The notes beneath the pieces are model-generated. The model saw only the letters and a program-made list of their open reading frames with translations. It did not search any database and was not told the DNA's origin. A DNA stretch of 64,000 bases from Pacificibacter marinus (GTDB lineage Bacteria; Pseudomonadota; Alphaproteobacteria; Rhodobacterales; Rhodobacteraceae), in assembly GCF_018860505.1 (NCBI RefSeq), contig NZ_JAHKPU010000002.1, forward strand, positions 29,805-93,804. The letters run 5' to 3'. The translations under genes were made by a program, and so were the position numbers. Positions 15,419 through 25,000 of this stretch are shown one piece after another. Numbering within the stretch: position 1 is the stretch's first letter; the number at the start of each line of letters is the position of its first letter.

Positions 15419-16069
15419 ATGAAAAGTGAGGCAGAAGTCATCGAAGAAGAGCTCGTCTACGGCGCACGACGACGCGAGCTCATGTGGCAGAAACTGGGGC
15501 TGACAGGCATGGGCTTTGGCATGGCAGGTTGCCTCGCCGCTGCCCTCGTTGCCCTGTTCGACGTGGACCCGCCGCCCATGATCGTGCCCTTTGATTCTGA
15601 GACCGGCATGGCCCTCCCCAATGCCGTTGTTGAAGCGGTCTCACTCACGGAACGCCCCGCTATCATTGAGGCACAGGTCTACCGCTATGTTATTGATCGA
15701 GAGACGTATAATCAGCTCGACAATGACGTGCGGGTGCGGCGGGTCCTGGACCAGTCGGACGGCGCTGCTGCCGCTGGTCTGCGCGCGCTATGGACCAGCG
15801 GCCATGAGACCTATCCGCCGGACAGCTACGGTACAGATGCCCGGCTTGATGTCGAGGTTCTGTCGATCACCCATATCAGCGCAAATCGTGCCCAGGTGCG
15901 CCTGCGCAAGCGGCTCAACTCGCCGCGCGGCAGTCAAAACGGGCTCTTCACCGCAACGCTGATGTTTGAGTTTCGGCCCGAGAATAGCCGGTCGATCGAC
16001 GATGTCTGGCAGAACCCCTTCGGCTTCACCGTCACCGAATATGCGATCCGTTCGGATCGCTTGGAGTAA
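15419..16069 (+). CDS. virB8: VirB8 inner-membrane assembly factor
   Basis: A 216-residue bitopic protein. A short cytoplasmic segment (KSEAEVIEEELVYGARRREL) leads to a transmembrane helix (residues about 25-48, GMGFGMAGCLAAALVALF), then a periplasmic NTF2-like domain with the VirB8 features RVRRVLDQ and NPFGFTVTEYAI near the end. VirB8 bridges the inner-membrane complex to VirB9/10. The ATG at 15419 lies four bases after the virB5 stop; the frame is open upstream but only as overlap with virB5. Confidence 0.9.
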   Translation: MKSEAEVIEEELVYGARRRELMWQKLGLTGMGFGMAGCLAAALVALFDVDPPPMIVPFDSETGMALPNAVVEAVSLTERPAIIEAQVYRYVIDRETYNQLDNDVRVRRVLDQSDGAAAAGLRALWTSGHETYPPDSYGTDARLDVEVLSITHISANRAQVRLRKRLNSPRGSQNGLFTATLMFEFRPENSRSIDDVWQNPFGFTVTEYAIRSDRLE

Positions 16070-16072
16070 CCC

Positions 16073-16768
16073 ATGCACCGCCTGTTCCTGATCCTCGCAT
16101 TCCTCGTACCTCTTGCTGGCACCGCCAATGCCGAAACGCAGCCGCGCCAAGGCCCCTATGATGCCCGCGTCCGGCTGGCCACCTATCAAGATGGGCAGGT
16201 CTACCGCATCAGAACCAGCCTGACCCACGTGACCAGCATCGAATTCGGCCAAGGCGAGACCATACGCTCGATCATTGCAGGTGACACAGAAGGGTTCCTT
16301 CTCGACGGCGTGCCCGGTGGCCAGGCCTTTGCAATCAAGCCCGTCACGCGCGGCGCGCATACTAACATCACCGTCTACACCAACCGGCGCAGCTATTACT
16401 TCAACGTGACCGAGGCGAGCTCGCCGACCTTCTATGTCATTCGCTTCAACTATCCAGAAGCGGCACCACGGCAATCGCGGGTGGCGACAAACCAGCCAGC
16501 AAACCACGCTTATGGCGTCAGCGCGCGATCCGAGATCACCCCACGAGAAATCTGGGACGATGGCACCTTCACTTATTTCCGCTTTGCCGCGAATGCCCCA
16601 TTGCCCGCGATCTTTCGATTGTCCGGTGGCAATGAGCGCAGCGTGAACGCGCTCGCACGGCCAGATGGCGTGATCCGCGTGTCAGGTGTCAGCACTCGAT
16701 GGGTTCTCAGGCTCGGTGATGACGAGATCTGCGTCCAAGAGATGAACGAGGCAAACCACGATGAGTGA
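16073..16768 (+). CDS. virB9: VirB9 outer-membrane core component
   Basis: A 231-residue secreted protein with a signal peptide ending GTANA. The N-terminal domain (SIEFGQGETIRSIIAGDTEGF) and the C-terminal beta-sandwich (WDDGTFTYFRFAANAPLPAIF, then VNALARPDGVIRVSGVSTRWVLRLGD) are diagnostic for VirB9/TrbG/CagX. It forms the outer-membrane core ring with VirB7 and VirB10. A cysteine near residue 223 (EICVQE) could link to the lipoprotein. Its stop overlaps virB10 by eight bases. Confidence 0.95.
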   Translation: MHRLFLILAFLVPLAGTANAETQPRQGPYDARVRLATYQDGQVYRIRTSLTHVTSIEFGQGETIRSIIAGDTEGFLLDGVPGGQAFAIKPVTRGAHTNITVYTNRRSYYFNVTEASSPTFYVIRFNYPEAAPRQSRVATNQPANHAYGVSARSEITPREIWDDGTFTYFRFAANAPLPAIFRLSGGNERSVNALARPDGVIRVSGVSTRWVLRLGDDEICVQEMNEANHDE

Positions 16769-18074
16769 AACAGCCGAGCTTAAGAAACGCCTCGAAGCGC
16801 TTGAAGAAAAAACACAAAAGCCAATTGCACGTCCGTCTGCTGTCGCTATTGCCCTGGGTATTGGGGCAATCGCAGCCCTTGGTGGTCTCTTGCTGTTGTT
16901 CTCTGACAGCTCTGAACCCGACAGCCTGGAAACCGCCTCCCCAGATGAATTCCAAGCGGCGGGACCGGGCTTTGGTGCGCTCGAGCCCACGCCTGCACCG
17001 ATAGACACAATCCCGCCGCCGGAGCCGCAAGCAGACAGCGAAACAGAAGAGCTGCGCGCGCGAATGGATGCACTGCGGAGCGAGCTTGAGGCCCTTCGCA
17101 ACGCGCCTGCGCCGGAAGCCCCAACCGTCGATACACAAGCATTGGATGCTCTGGGCGCAGAGATCGATACCCTTCGTAGCGAGGCAGCAGCAACGCAAGC
17201 CGCCTTGCGCGAGGAACTGGAAGAACGTGCACGACAAATCCAGCGACTGCAGAATGATCTGGAGCTTGCACGACTGGAAACTCCGCGCTCCCCCACACCG
17301 ACAGGCCCAACGGCCGAAGAACTGCGTCTTCAAGAGCTCGAGCGGCGGCGGCAAGCCGAACTTGAGGAGCTGCAAGCCCGAATCGCCAGCCCGATCATCG
17401 CCTTTGGCGGCACCGGAGGCGGCAACAATGAAACCGCCGCGCGGCAGCGGCGGCTTTATGGCGAGACAGACTTTGTCCGCAACGGCGCTGAACCCGCCGA
17501 GGTGACGCAGGCCCAGGTGATTGTGAACCCGTCAAACACGGTCGTTCAGGGCACGATGATCCAGGCGGTGTTGGAGACAGCGATCGACAGCTCGCTCGTC
17601 GGTCAGGTCCGCGCGATGGTGTCTGAAGATGTTCATGCCTATGACGGCTCGCAGATCCTGATCCCGCGCGGCGCGCGTCTGATCGGGCGGTATCAATCCG
17701 GCCTCGACATCGCACAGCAACGCGTGACCATCGCCTGGGACCGGATCATTTTGCCTAGCAACCAGACCGTCGAAATCAGCGCTTTCGGGGGCGATGAACT
17801 GGGCCGCTCCGGCACGACCGGTTTCGTCGACAGCCGCTTTGGCACGCGGTTCGGGTCAGCCGCGCTAATATCGCTGATCGGGGCATTGCCTGCTGTGGCA
17901 GCCCAGAACACCGAAGACGAGATCACCTCTGATGTGCTCGAGGGCATTGGGGAAGACCTGCAAGACAGCGCACAAAGCGTGATCGGCGAATATCTCTCTG
18001 TCTCGCCGGTGATCTATGTGGATCAGGGTGCCCGCGTCACCGTGATGGTCGACCGTGATCTGGAGATTTTCTGA
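16761..18074 (+). CDS. virB10: VirB10/TrbI channel-spanning protein
   Basis: A 437-residue protein spanning both membranes. A short cytoplasmic start is followed by a transmembrane helix (residues about 29-50, VAIALGIGAIAALGGLLLLF), a proline-rich periplasmic segment, a long coiled coil (about 90-220), and the TrbI/VirB10 domain from about 250 (VVQGTMIQAVLETAIDSSL, then IPRGARLIGRY and FGTRFGSAALISLIG). Energised by VirB4/B11/D4 it gates the outer-membrane pore. The coiled-coil part is longer and richer in Glu/Arg than in the Agrobacterium protein. Confidence 0.95.
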   Translation: MSETAELKKRLEALEEKTQKPIARPSAVAIALGIGAIAALGGLLLLFSDSSEPDSLETASPDEFQAAGPGFGALEPTPAPIDTIPPPEPQADSETEELRARMDALRSELEALRNAPAPEAPTVDTQALDALGAEIDTLRSEAAATQAALREELEERARQIQRLQNDLELARLETPRSPTPTGPTAEELRLQELERRRQAELEELQARIASPIIAFGGTGGGNNETAARQRRLYGETDFVRNGAEPAEVTQAQVIVNPSNTVVQGTMIQAVLETAIDSSLVGQVRAMVSEDVHAYDGSQILIPRGARLIGRYQSGLDIAQQRVTIAWDRIILPSNQTVEISAFGGDELGRSGTTGFVDSRFGTRFGSAALISLIGALPAVAAQNTEDEITSDVLEGIGEDLQDSAQSVIGEYLSVSPVIYVDQGARVTVMVDRDLEIF

Positions 18075-18076
18075 TT

Positions 18077-19072
18077 ATGGCGGCCAGCTATTTGCAAAGC
18101 TCGATGGACAAGATCCCCGAGGCGCGTGATCCAAAGCTGATCGAGCTTTGCATCAACCCCGACGGCACGCTGTGGGCTGAGTTTCAGGGGGATCACTTCA
18201 TGCGATCCGTCAATCGGCGGCTCTCACCGAACGAGATCAAAGACTTGGGCAATCAGGTTGCTTCCGCCGCGAACACCACTCTGAGCCGGACCAAGCCGAT
18301 TGTATCAGTCAGCATCACCTACCGTGACCGCCCGATCCGCGCGCAAGTCATCCAGCCTCCCGCCGTTGATGGCGGTTACGCGATTTCCCTGCGGTTCTTC
18401 GCCGACCTGCCATTGGAGCGGATCAAGCTGTCCTTTCTCTTCGGAAAAGAGCGCAGCAACGAGGGTGCACGCCGCAAACGCAATGCCGAGCTGCGCGATG
18501 TCGTGGCCACGGGCGACATCGACGCTGCGATCAAGTTCTGCGTCAGGCACAAGCTCAATATGATCGTGTCCGGCGGGACCTCCACCGGCAAGACCGTCAC
18601 AGCGCGCAAGATCCTCTCCTTCGTGCCCGCCGACGAACGCATCATCACGATCGAAGAAGCTGCCGAGCTACGTCCGACGCAACCCAATGTGGTCACGCTG
18701 ATGTCTGACCGCAACGAAGCCTCACGAAGCGCTGATGTCCTGCTGACCTCTACCCTGCGCATGCGGCCGGACCGCATCGTCTTGGGCGAAGTACGCGGCA
18801 AAGAGGCCATGACCTTCCTTGAGGCCATCAACACCGGGCATGGTGGCTCGCTAACTACGCTGCACGCTGAGACGCCGCAGCTGGCGGTCCAGCGCCTGGC
18901 GATTGCGGCCCTGAAGACCGACGTGCCTATGACCTACCAGGACATGAACGACTACATCACCCGCTCGATCGATGTGATCATCCAAGCCGGTCGCTATGAA
19001 GGCGCGCGCGGCATCACCGAATTCTACCTGCCGGTTGATCCGGCCCAGCAAAGGAAAGCATCCCATGTTTGA
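18077..19072 (+). CDS. virB11: VirB11 traffic ATPase
   Basis: A 331-residue hexameric ATPase of the GspE/VirB11 class. The N-terminal domain has GTLWAEFQGDHFMR; the ATPase domain has Walker A GGTSTGKT near residues 165-172, the Asp box ERIITIEEAAEL, Walker B RPDRIVLGEVRG, and the His box GHGGSLTTLHAE. It powers pilus assembly and DNA transfer together with VirB4 and VirD4. The gene starts two bases after virB10 and overlaps the following DUF4177 gene by eight bases. Confidence 0.96.
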   Translation: MAASYLQSSMDKIPEARDPKLIELCINPDGTLWAEFQGDHFMRSVNRRLSPNEIKDLGNQVASAANTTLSRTKPIVSVSITYRDRPIRAQVIQPPAVDGGYAISLRFFADLPLERIKLSFLFGKERSNEGARRKRNAELRDVVATGDIDAAIKFCVRHKLNMIVSGGTSTGKTVTARKILSFVPADERIITIEEAAELRPTQPNVVTLMSDRNEASRSADVLLTSTLRMRPDRIVLGEVRGKEAMTFLEAINTGHGGSLTTLHAETPQLAVQRLAIAALKTDVPMTYQDMNDYITRSIDVIIQAGRYEGARGITEFYLPVDPAQQRKASHV

Positions 19073-19256
19073 GTACAAGATTGAACAGATCAACACCGCC
19101 AAGACAAAGCCGCCGAAGATCGAAGCACTGCTGACGGCCCTTGGTCAGGATGGTTGGGAGCTGGTGTCGGTGGTGCCAGATTTCGACGGCGAGCACATCC
19201 TGAAGGCCTTCCTGAAACGCGACATCTGGCGTGTCAAACCGACCGAGAAAGCATAG
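19065..19256 (+). CDS. DUF4177-type small protein in the virB operon
   Basis: A 63-residue protein starting at 19065, within the last bases of virB11. The order strand-helix-strand with NGWELVSVVP-like wording (DGWELVSVVP near residues 29-38) is the DUF4177 signature. There is no signal peptide, so it is probably cytoplasmic. Its insertion between virB11 and virB6 with overlapping translation implies a conserved role in this T4SS subtype, but none is known. Longer in-frame starts lie inside virB11 and were not used. Confidence 0.7.
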   Translation: MFEYKIEQINTAKTKPPKIEALLTALGQDGWELVSVVPDFDGEHILKAFLKRDIWRVKPTEKA

Positions 19257-19265
19257 GAGCACATA

Positions 19266-20264
19266 TTGGGCGTCGTCACCTGGATGGTTGAGACAACCGA
19301 CAACTTTCTGGACGACGCGGCCCAAACCACCTTTGGCAACGTCGCCAGTCAGCTTGGCGGCGTCATCGCCGTGGCCTCGACGCTGGCTGTGATCGGCGTC
19401 TTCCTCAACATGGTGTTTCAGTACAAGTCCATGGATGGGCGGACCGCGTTCTGGTTCGCGCTCAAACTCATGCTCATCTCGCTGTTTGCGATGAACTGGG
19501 TCCAATTCAACGCGGTGGCCAGCGCCCTCATCAACGGGCTCGACCAGCTTGCGGGCGGCATGGTTGCAGGGCTTGGCGGCGGCGGTGCAGGTGCATCCTA
19601 CTTTGCTGGGGCCTTCGACGATCTCATCGAGGAATTTGGCGACTACTTGAACGCGGCCGGTGACAACATGCATTGGATGGCCGGTGCCCTCATCGGTGCG
19701 ATTGGCGCGTTCCTTTTGGGCGTCATCGGCGCGCTCTGCGGCCTTGTCCTGATCTTCGCCAAGATCATGCTCGCGTTCATGATCGGCATCGCCCCCATCA
19801 TGATCGCGCTTTCGCTGTTCGACGTCAGCAAAGACTATTTCCACCGCTGGCTGTCCAGCACAGTGTCCTACGCGCTCTATCCTCTCGTGATCGCGGGCGT
19901 GTTTTCAACCGTCGTTGGCATGTCGCGCTCGCTGATGACAGAACTTGGAGATCCCTCCGGCGCAAGCAACATCGGCGCGCTGGTGCCCTTCTTCATAATG
20001 ATGTTCCTCGCAGGCGGCATGATCATCGCCACCCCGCTGATTGTGCGCTCAATCTCCGGCAACTTCATGATGGCCGGACCGCCGAGCATACCTGGACCTA
20101 GCGGGTTCGCGAAGGGCTTGATTGGCACCAAGGGGTCACGGGCACGGGCGCGGTTTGGGACAAGGTCGAATGCTGAGATCGCTGGGGCTGGAATACGTCA
20201 AGCAGGTGGTGCGACTGTCTCGATGGTTCAGCGGGTGGCTGAGCGTGCGAAGCGGTTGGACTAA
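19266..20264 (+). CDS. virB6: VirB6/TrbL polytopic membrane channel protein
   Basis: A 332-residue protein with six or more hydrophobic segments, among them VIAVASTLAVIGVFLNMVF, LMLISLFAMNWV, ALIGAIGAFLLGVIGALCGLVLIF, IMLAFMIGIAPIMIALSLF and VPFFIMMFLAGGMIIATPL. The family motif around FAKIMLAFMIGIAPI with the conserved Trp in YFHRWLSST matches VirB6. It starts with TTG (19266) preceded by TAGGAG. It is the last gene of the operon, which is an unusual place for virB6 but seen in Rhodobacteraceae-type systems. The C-terminal tail is basic and polar. Confidence 0.92.
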   Translation: MGVVTWMVETTDNFLDDAAQTTFGNVASQLGGVIAVASTLAVIGVFLNMVFQYKSMDGRTAFWFALKLMLISLFAMNWVQFNAVASALINGLDQLAGGMVAGLGGGGAGASYFAGAFDDLIEEFGDYLNAAGDNMHWMAGALIGAIGAFLLGVIGALCGLVLIFAKIMLAFMIGIAPIMIALSLFDVSKDYFHRWLSSTVSYALYPLVIAGVFSTVVGMSRSLMTELGDPSGASNIGALVPFFIMMFLAGGMIIATPLIVRSISGNFMMAGPPSIPGPSGFAKGLIGTKGSRARARFGTRSNAEIAGAGIRQAGGATVSMVQRVAERAKRLD

Positions 20265-20349
20265 ACGTCTCGGTTAAATTCAAACCTCGTCGCTTCATGC
20301 CATGCATTTCAGCTTGGGTAGCCACTGGCGTCGCGGCCTTCCCTCGCAT

Positions 20350-22080
20350 TTATGTGCCCTTAGAGGTGGCCGCGACCAAAACATCAGAGCAAGTTTCATC
20401 TCGTCCACAAAGCGCCAAAATGGATTTTGCACGCGAAATCCCAACGTAGAGCGTCTCGCGCTTTTCTTCACCAGGCAAATCGTCGAGGCCCCACAAGATC
20501 AGAATTTCACCCTCTAGGCCCTTGAACCTTGCGACAGTCTCCACTGTGACACCGTGTTTTCCAGTGCTCGCGAGATCTTTCCAACCAAGCCCAGACGGTA
20601 GCAACATGCCTTGTAAAGCGTTTTCGTATTCCTTGCGTCTAATTCTGTCAGCGATCAATACGACGATGGAAGCGTTCGGCAACTTTTCAACAGTGATCAG
20701 CCGGGATACGAACTCTTGGATTTTCTTGGCCTGGCTGCGCAAATCTGGGGCTGCTAATATCTGGATATCGTCGCCAACAATCTCCGGCGGATCGATCGAA
20801 GGCCCCTTGTAGTAATGGTAGGCAGCTTCATGGATGGCCCGGGTATTACGGCAGTTGAAGGAAAGTGTGATTGGCGAGGCGTCGGCGGGAAAGGTGCTCG
20901 CTCGCGTGTAAACGTCTTGGTTCTCATCGTGAAAAATATAGAGTGGTGAAGTATTGCCGTCCCGCAGCAGCATTTCGATTGGAAGCCAATACTCTTCTCC
21001 AAAATCTTGGCCTTCATCGACGACGATGGCGTCGTAGCGAACATCGACGACATCGAGCGCATACGCTAGTGCGATCGGAAAATAGTGATCCCAAAGTTCC
21101 AATCCAGGGAAGGACACCTTGGCCTCGGCGATCAGATCTCGCCCGCTCTGCCGACACGCGTCATCCACGATACGCTTACAGAGTTTGTGAAAACCAAAGA
21201 CATCAAGGTTTTCTTGGCCGCTACAAACGTCCTCCAAATGGCTTGCCAATGGGACGTTGTAGCAGGTCAGTAGTGTTTTGAAGCCTTCATCTGCAAGCCG
21301 CTTAGCTTTCTCGACTGCTAGAACCGTCTTCCCAGTTCCTGCGCCACCGCTGATCGCGACCCGCCTTTGCCTGGAGAGCAGATCTAGAGTTTGAATCTGC
21401 CGATTGGTCAAGCTCAGTCGCTGACTTTCCTCTAGCTCGATTTGAGCGGACAAGAGCGGCCGAGCTTGCACGACGCGAGCAAATATCCGCTGCATCAGCT
21501 GCACACCACCAGCACCTAAAGAGTTGGTCCAAGAATTTGCACCGTCGCTGGACCAATAGTCGAAAGCTTGCTCCAACCAAGCTTCGAGATTGGCAAGATC
21601 CGACCGATCTCCGATGATTTCCGGTGGGGCATTGGGGCCCTTCAAAGCCCGTCCATCATCCACGTCCGGAAAGAATGCTGCGTGCCCCGCCGAAATCTTC
21701 TTGAGGCCCAAGCGCGTCCAGTCCCGGTGTTCCCTGAGCTTTGACAGGACATTGAACTTTCCCGTCATGGATTGGCGAAATGGATCCTTGATTTTGTGCT
21801 CTCGACCATTTCGATCGATTGATGACCACTCGCCTGATGTGTAGTCCGCACGAATGCGCCCCCCCTTGACCTCCACGACCAAAAATCCGCGATCCGGGTG
21901 ACATACGAGAAAATCAGCTTCACCGTCCCGAGCACTACCCTCGGTTCTGGAAATCCAGCCGACAGAATGGAACATGTGGTAATCGCCTTCTAGGGAGGCG
22001 CAAGCTTCGTAGAATTTGATTTCAGCGGAGGGTACGTCTTCCCCGTAGTTCCCTCGATAGTCTGGATAAAGTCTCACCAC
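20350..22080 (-). CDS. NERD-domain UvrD-like helicase
   Basis: A 576-residue protein joining a nuclease-related domain to a superfamily I helicase. Residues 35-105 contain the NERD core (GEADFLVCHPDRGFLVVEVKGG, with the D...EVK nuclease-like triad). Walker A GGAGTGKT is near residues 246-253, Walker B DEGQDFGEEYW near 352, and later helicase motifs include FNCRNTRAIHEAAYHY and the C-terminal YVGISRAKSIL. The GTG start at 22078-22080 has GGAGG ten bases upstream and lies four bases after the stop of the giant GHKL gene, so the two form an operon. They sit as a cargo block between the virB and mob operons. Likely antiphage; exact activity unknown. Confidence 0.85.
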   Translation of the reverse strand: MVRLYPDYRGNYGEDVPSAEIKFYEACASLEGDYHMFHSVGWISRTEGSARDGEADFLVCHPDRGFLVVEVKGGRIRADYTSGEWSSIDRNGREHKIKDPFRQSMTGKFNVLSKLREHRDWTRLGLKKISAGHAAFFPDVDDGRALKGPNAPPEIIGDRSDLANLEAWLEQAFDYWSSDGANSWTNSLGAGGVQLMQRIFARVVQARPLLSAQIELEESQRLSLTNRQIQTLDLLSRQRRVAISGGAGTGKTVLAVEKAKRLADEGFKTLLTCYNVPLASHLEDVCSGQENLDVFGFHKLCKRIVDDACRQSGRDLIAEAKVSFPGLELWDHYFPIALAYALDVVDVRYDAIVVDEGQDFGEEYWLPIEMLLRDGNTSPLYIFHDENQDVYTRASTFPADASPITLSFNCRNTRAIHEAAYHYYKGPSIDPPEIVGDDIQILAAPDLRSQAKKIQEFVSRLITVEKLPNASIVVLIADRIRRKEYENALQGMLLPSGLGWKDLASTGKHGVTVETVARFKGLEGEILILWGLDDLPGEEKRETLYVGISRAKSILALCGRDETCSDVLVAATSKGT

Positions 22081-22084
22081 GGCA

Positions 22085-25000
22085 TCAATCCTCCAGCAAT
22101 TCCATAGTGGTCGCATTGAAGGTAATTGATTTCGTTCCCCAATCTTTGAATTCGATTTTGAGCTGGGTCATGACGCCGATTTTCTTGATTTCGAGGATTG
22201 TTCCAACACCAAAGCCTTCTACTTGGATACGGCGGCCAGCTACGAATTGTGCTTTGTAGTCCCCTCCCTTTTCTTCCGCGACCTCTCGCCAAACCCGATC
22301 GAACCAAAATTCATCTGCTTTGAAAAATGGATTTTTGATCGCATTGATCTTTCTCTTCTTTGGCTCCAAAGCGTGTTCGACGACGTAGAGCCAAGCTTCA
22401 TCTGGATGATCCTGGGCGAATGAAATCTGAGTTCTTGAGAGCTTCACCCCTCTGTCGGTCCATTCACCGTCCAAACCTTTCACCTCGATGAGGCGCTTCT
22501 CGTCAGCATTTTTCGATCGGGACATTACATCGTAGCCTGGATTGAAATGCGGCTGACGTTCGGGCAGGAAATCTCGGTTCAGCTCGTAATCCATCACTGC
22601 TTTCATGGCCGCCTCGTCGATTGCCGAAATCCGCTCACGACTAGGTCCAGATCCTTTCCCGGCTTCTCCTGGCTCGCCTTTCTCGGGTTTGACGTAAGAC
22701 CTCATCCATTCGGTTCTTGCCTTCCTAGTGGTTTTTGCGGGGTCCTTGTCTATGGATGACGATCCAGAGCTTGAGCCTGGAGTTTCGCTCGTTGCAGATC
22801 CAGACGACCCTTCACTTCGCTTGCGGCCAGGCTCTTGGGTTCCTGAAGATTCAACACCAGTTGCCTTTTTGTTGGCTTCCGCTGCGATATGCGCGTCGGA
22901 TGCGGCTTTCTCTGCACCTATGTCTGGGTCGTCGATCACCTCGTCGTCTTCAATATCCCAATCGGCTGGATCTTGCTCAGATCCCGTTCCAAAACCGAGC
23001 TCCCCGACTTCGTCTTCAGGCAGCACTTCCGTTGGAAATTCTTCTGTCTCTGGCGTGTCGTAGCCGGCTTGCCTGAGTTCGCAAGCCGCATCTTCGCGAG
23101 AATTTGCACTCAGTACCAACTTGGCAATCAGAGCAAGCTGGCCGATTGACGCTTTGCTTTCCCCAGCCAATAGCGTTGAGAATATCGCTCGAAAGGCCGG
23201 AATCCAGTAGTTGCCAAACAAGTCTAGAAGCACATAAACCCTCGCCTCGTCGGAATCGAAGACCACTTCGTCATTTCGTGGCGGCGACGCGAACGGAACA
23301 TCATCCAACTCGAAGATAGAACGAGCGGTCAGAGCATCCGTCCGAACCAGTTCGATATTTCGCAGTGTCTTTTCTAGACGTTTCCTTGTTTCCCTGCGTA
23401 GATCGATGCATAGCCATCCAAGGAGATCACTTCGTTCTCGCACCAACTGCGTCGCATATTCGTCGTCGATCACTTCGCCCAATTCAACGATTTCCAGCCG
23501 AGTCACCAGAGATAGCGGTCGTATCTTAAACCAATCGATGAGCTCTACCGTCTCAGCAGACGAGCGCACCAAACGTGCGTCCAGATCTCCTCCGAACGGC
23601 TGTGCCAGCCAATCACTGTCCTGTATGGCGACTTCGTCGACGAAAGCGAGTGTTCCAGCGAGGGTGAATAGAAACGGATGCTCCCGAAGTCGTTCCAGTT
23701 GCAGAGATGTGCCCGCGGGATCGTCGCGTAGCTTCTCTGAAAGGGTTTTGGTGCAAACATCATGAACCAGCGAGATTTCACCGGGCAAAAGCGACGCGTC
23801 GCCACCAAACTCGTCTGCTATGTCGATCAAGACGTCTACGTATGTTTCGGTGGAGGGCTCTTCAGTTACACCAAGAAAATCGAATAGCTCCTTGTATTCA
23901 TGCATCCATTCTGGTGCCTTGAAACAGTACCGTGCCAGATGCGGTTTGCTCCAAAAGAAACGATCGGTTCCGATGAACTCCTTCCTCTTGGGGGCGTAGA
24001 TGCATTTCTCGTTCTTCAATCGCTCGATGAAGAACTGGTCGTCTTCTTTCTTCAGGCGCTCACTCAATATCTGATAGCTGTGCTTGCTCGGCTCCACTCC
24101 TCGTTCGATACAGTCTTCGAGATGGTCGACGATGATCGACGTGTCCGGTTCTGCCGGCATTTCGAGAAATTCCAGGAATTCCCTATTCAGCCGACGCCCC
24201 ATACCAGTTACACCTAGCACTGCCACCTGTGACGAAAACCCTCCCGCCCGGAATGGCTGATGCAATTCATGTGGGGCATACCAATACTCGGTATCCAGCT
24301 GGCCTTCTTTCTCGGCGGGAAGCCAATCCGTATGCCGCATTCTTGATATTTCGGCCTCGAACTGCTCCTCATTCTTAGCCAAACTCTCGTCTTGATAGAC
24401 TTCGAGTATGAAACCAAAGATTTTGGAAACCGCGCCTCGTGTTTTCTCTGAGGGCGGATCTGCCACGACCGCTTCGATCCTATCCATGGCGTGCGTCAGC
24501 GAAGGCCTGGATCGCATGCCAAGTGACCGAAAGAAGCCCAGATAGAGTTCCTTTCTCGACTCGCCGAAGATGCTTTCGTCGACCCATAGTGCATCATCGG
24601 CTCCTAGAATTTCGGCGAGCGCATCGGTCTTCGCGTAACAATCTCTGGCAGCTCTCAGGAGGCCATCCTTGGTTTTTACCAAAGGCAGAGCAGCCAAGGT
24701 CTCCTTCGTGCTTTCTTTATTGAGCAAGTCCTTCTTTGATACGAACACATCGAGCAGGGCAACGTAATGCTCTTTTGAGAGGTCTTCGTCCAGAATGTCT
24801 GCCAAATGCTCTTCGATGTAGGCCTGGAGCGTCAACGTTTCGACTTCCAAGACCTCTTTGAGGAACTTTCGCGCCCTATCCCCGAAGTAATCGAGATCCA
24901 AAGTATCGAAGCGACCAATCGGATCGTCAAAACCTCCGGGTAAGACGGCCAGTCGTGGCGTCAAAAAACGTCCATGGCCTGCCAGAAATGGCGTCGAAGC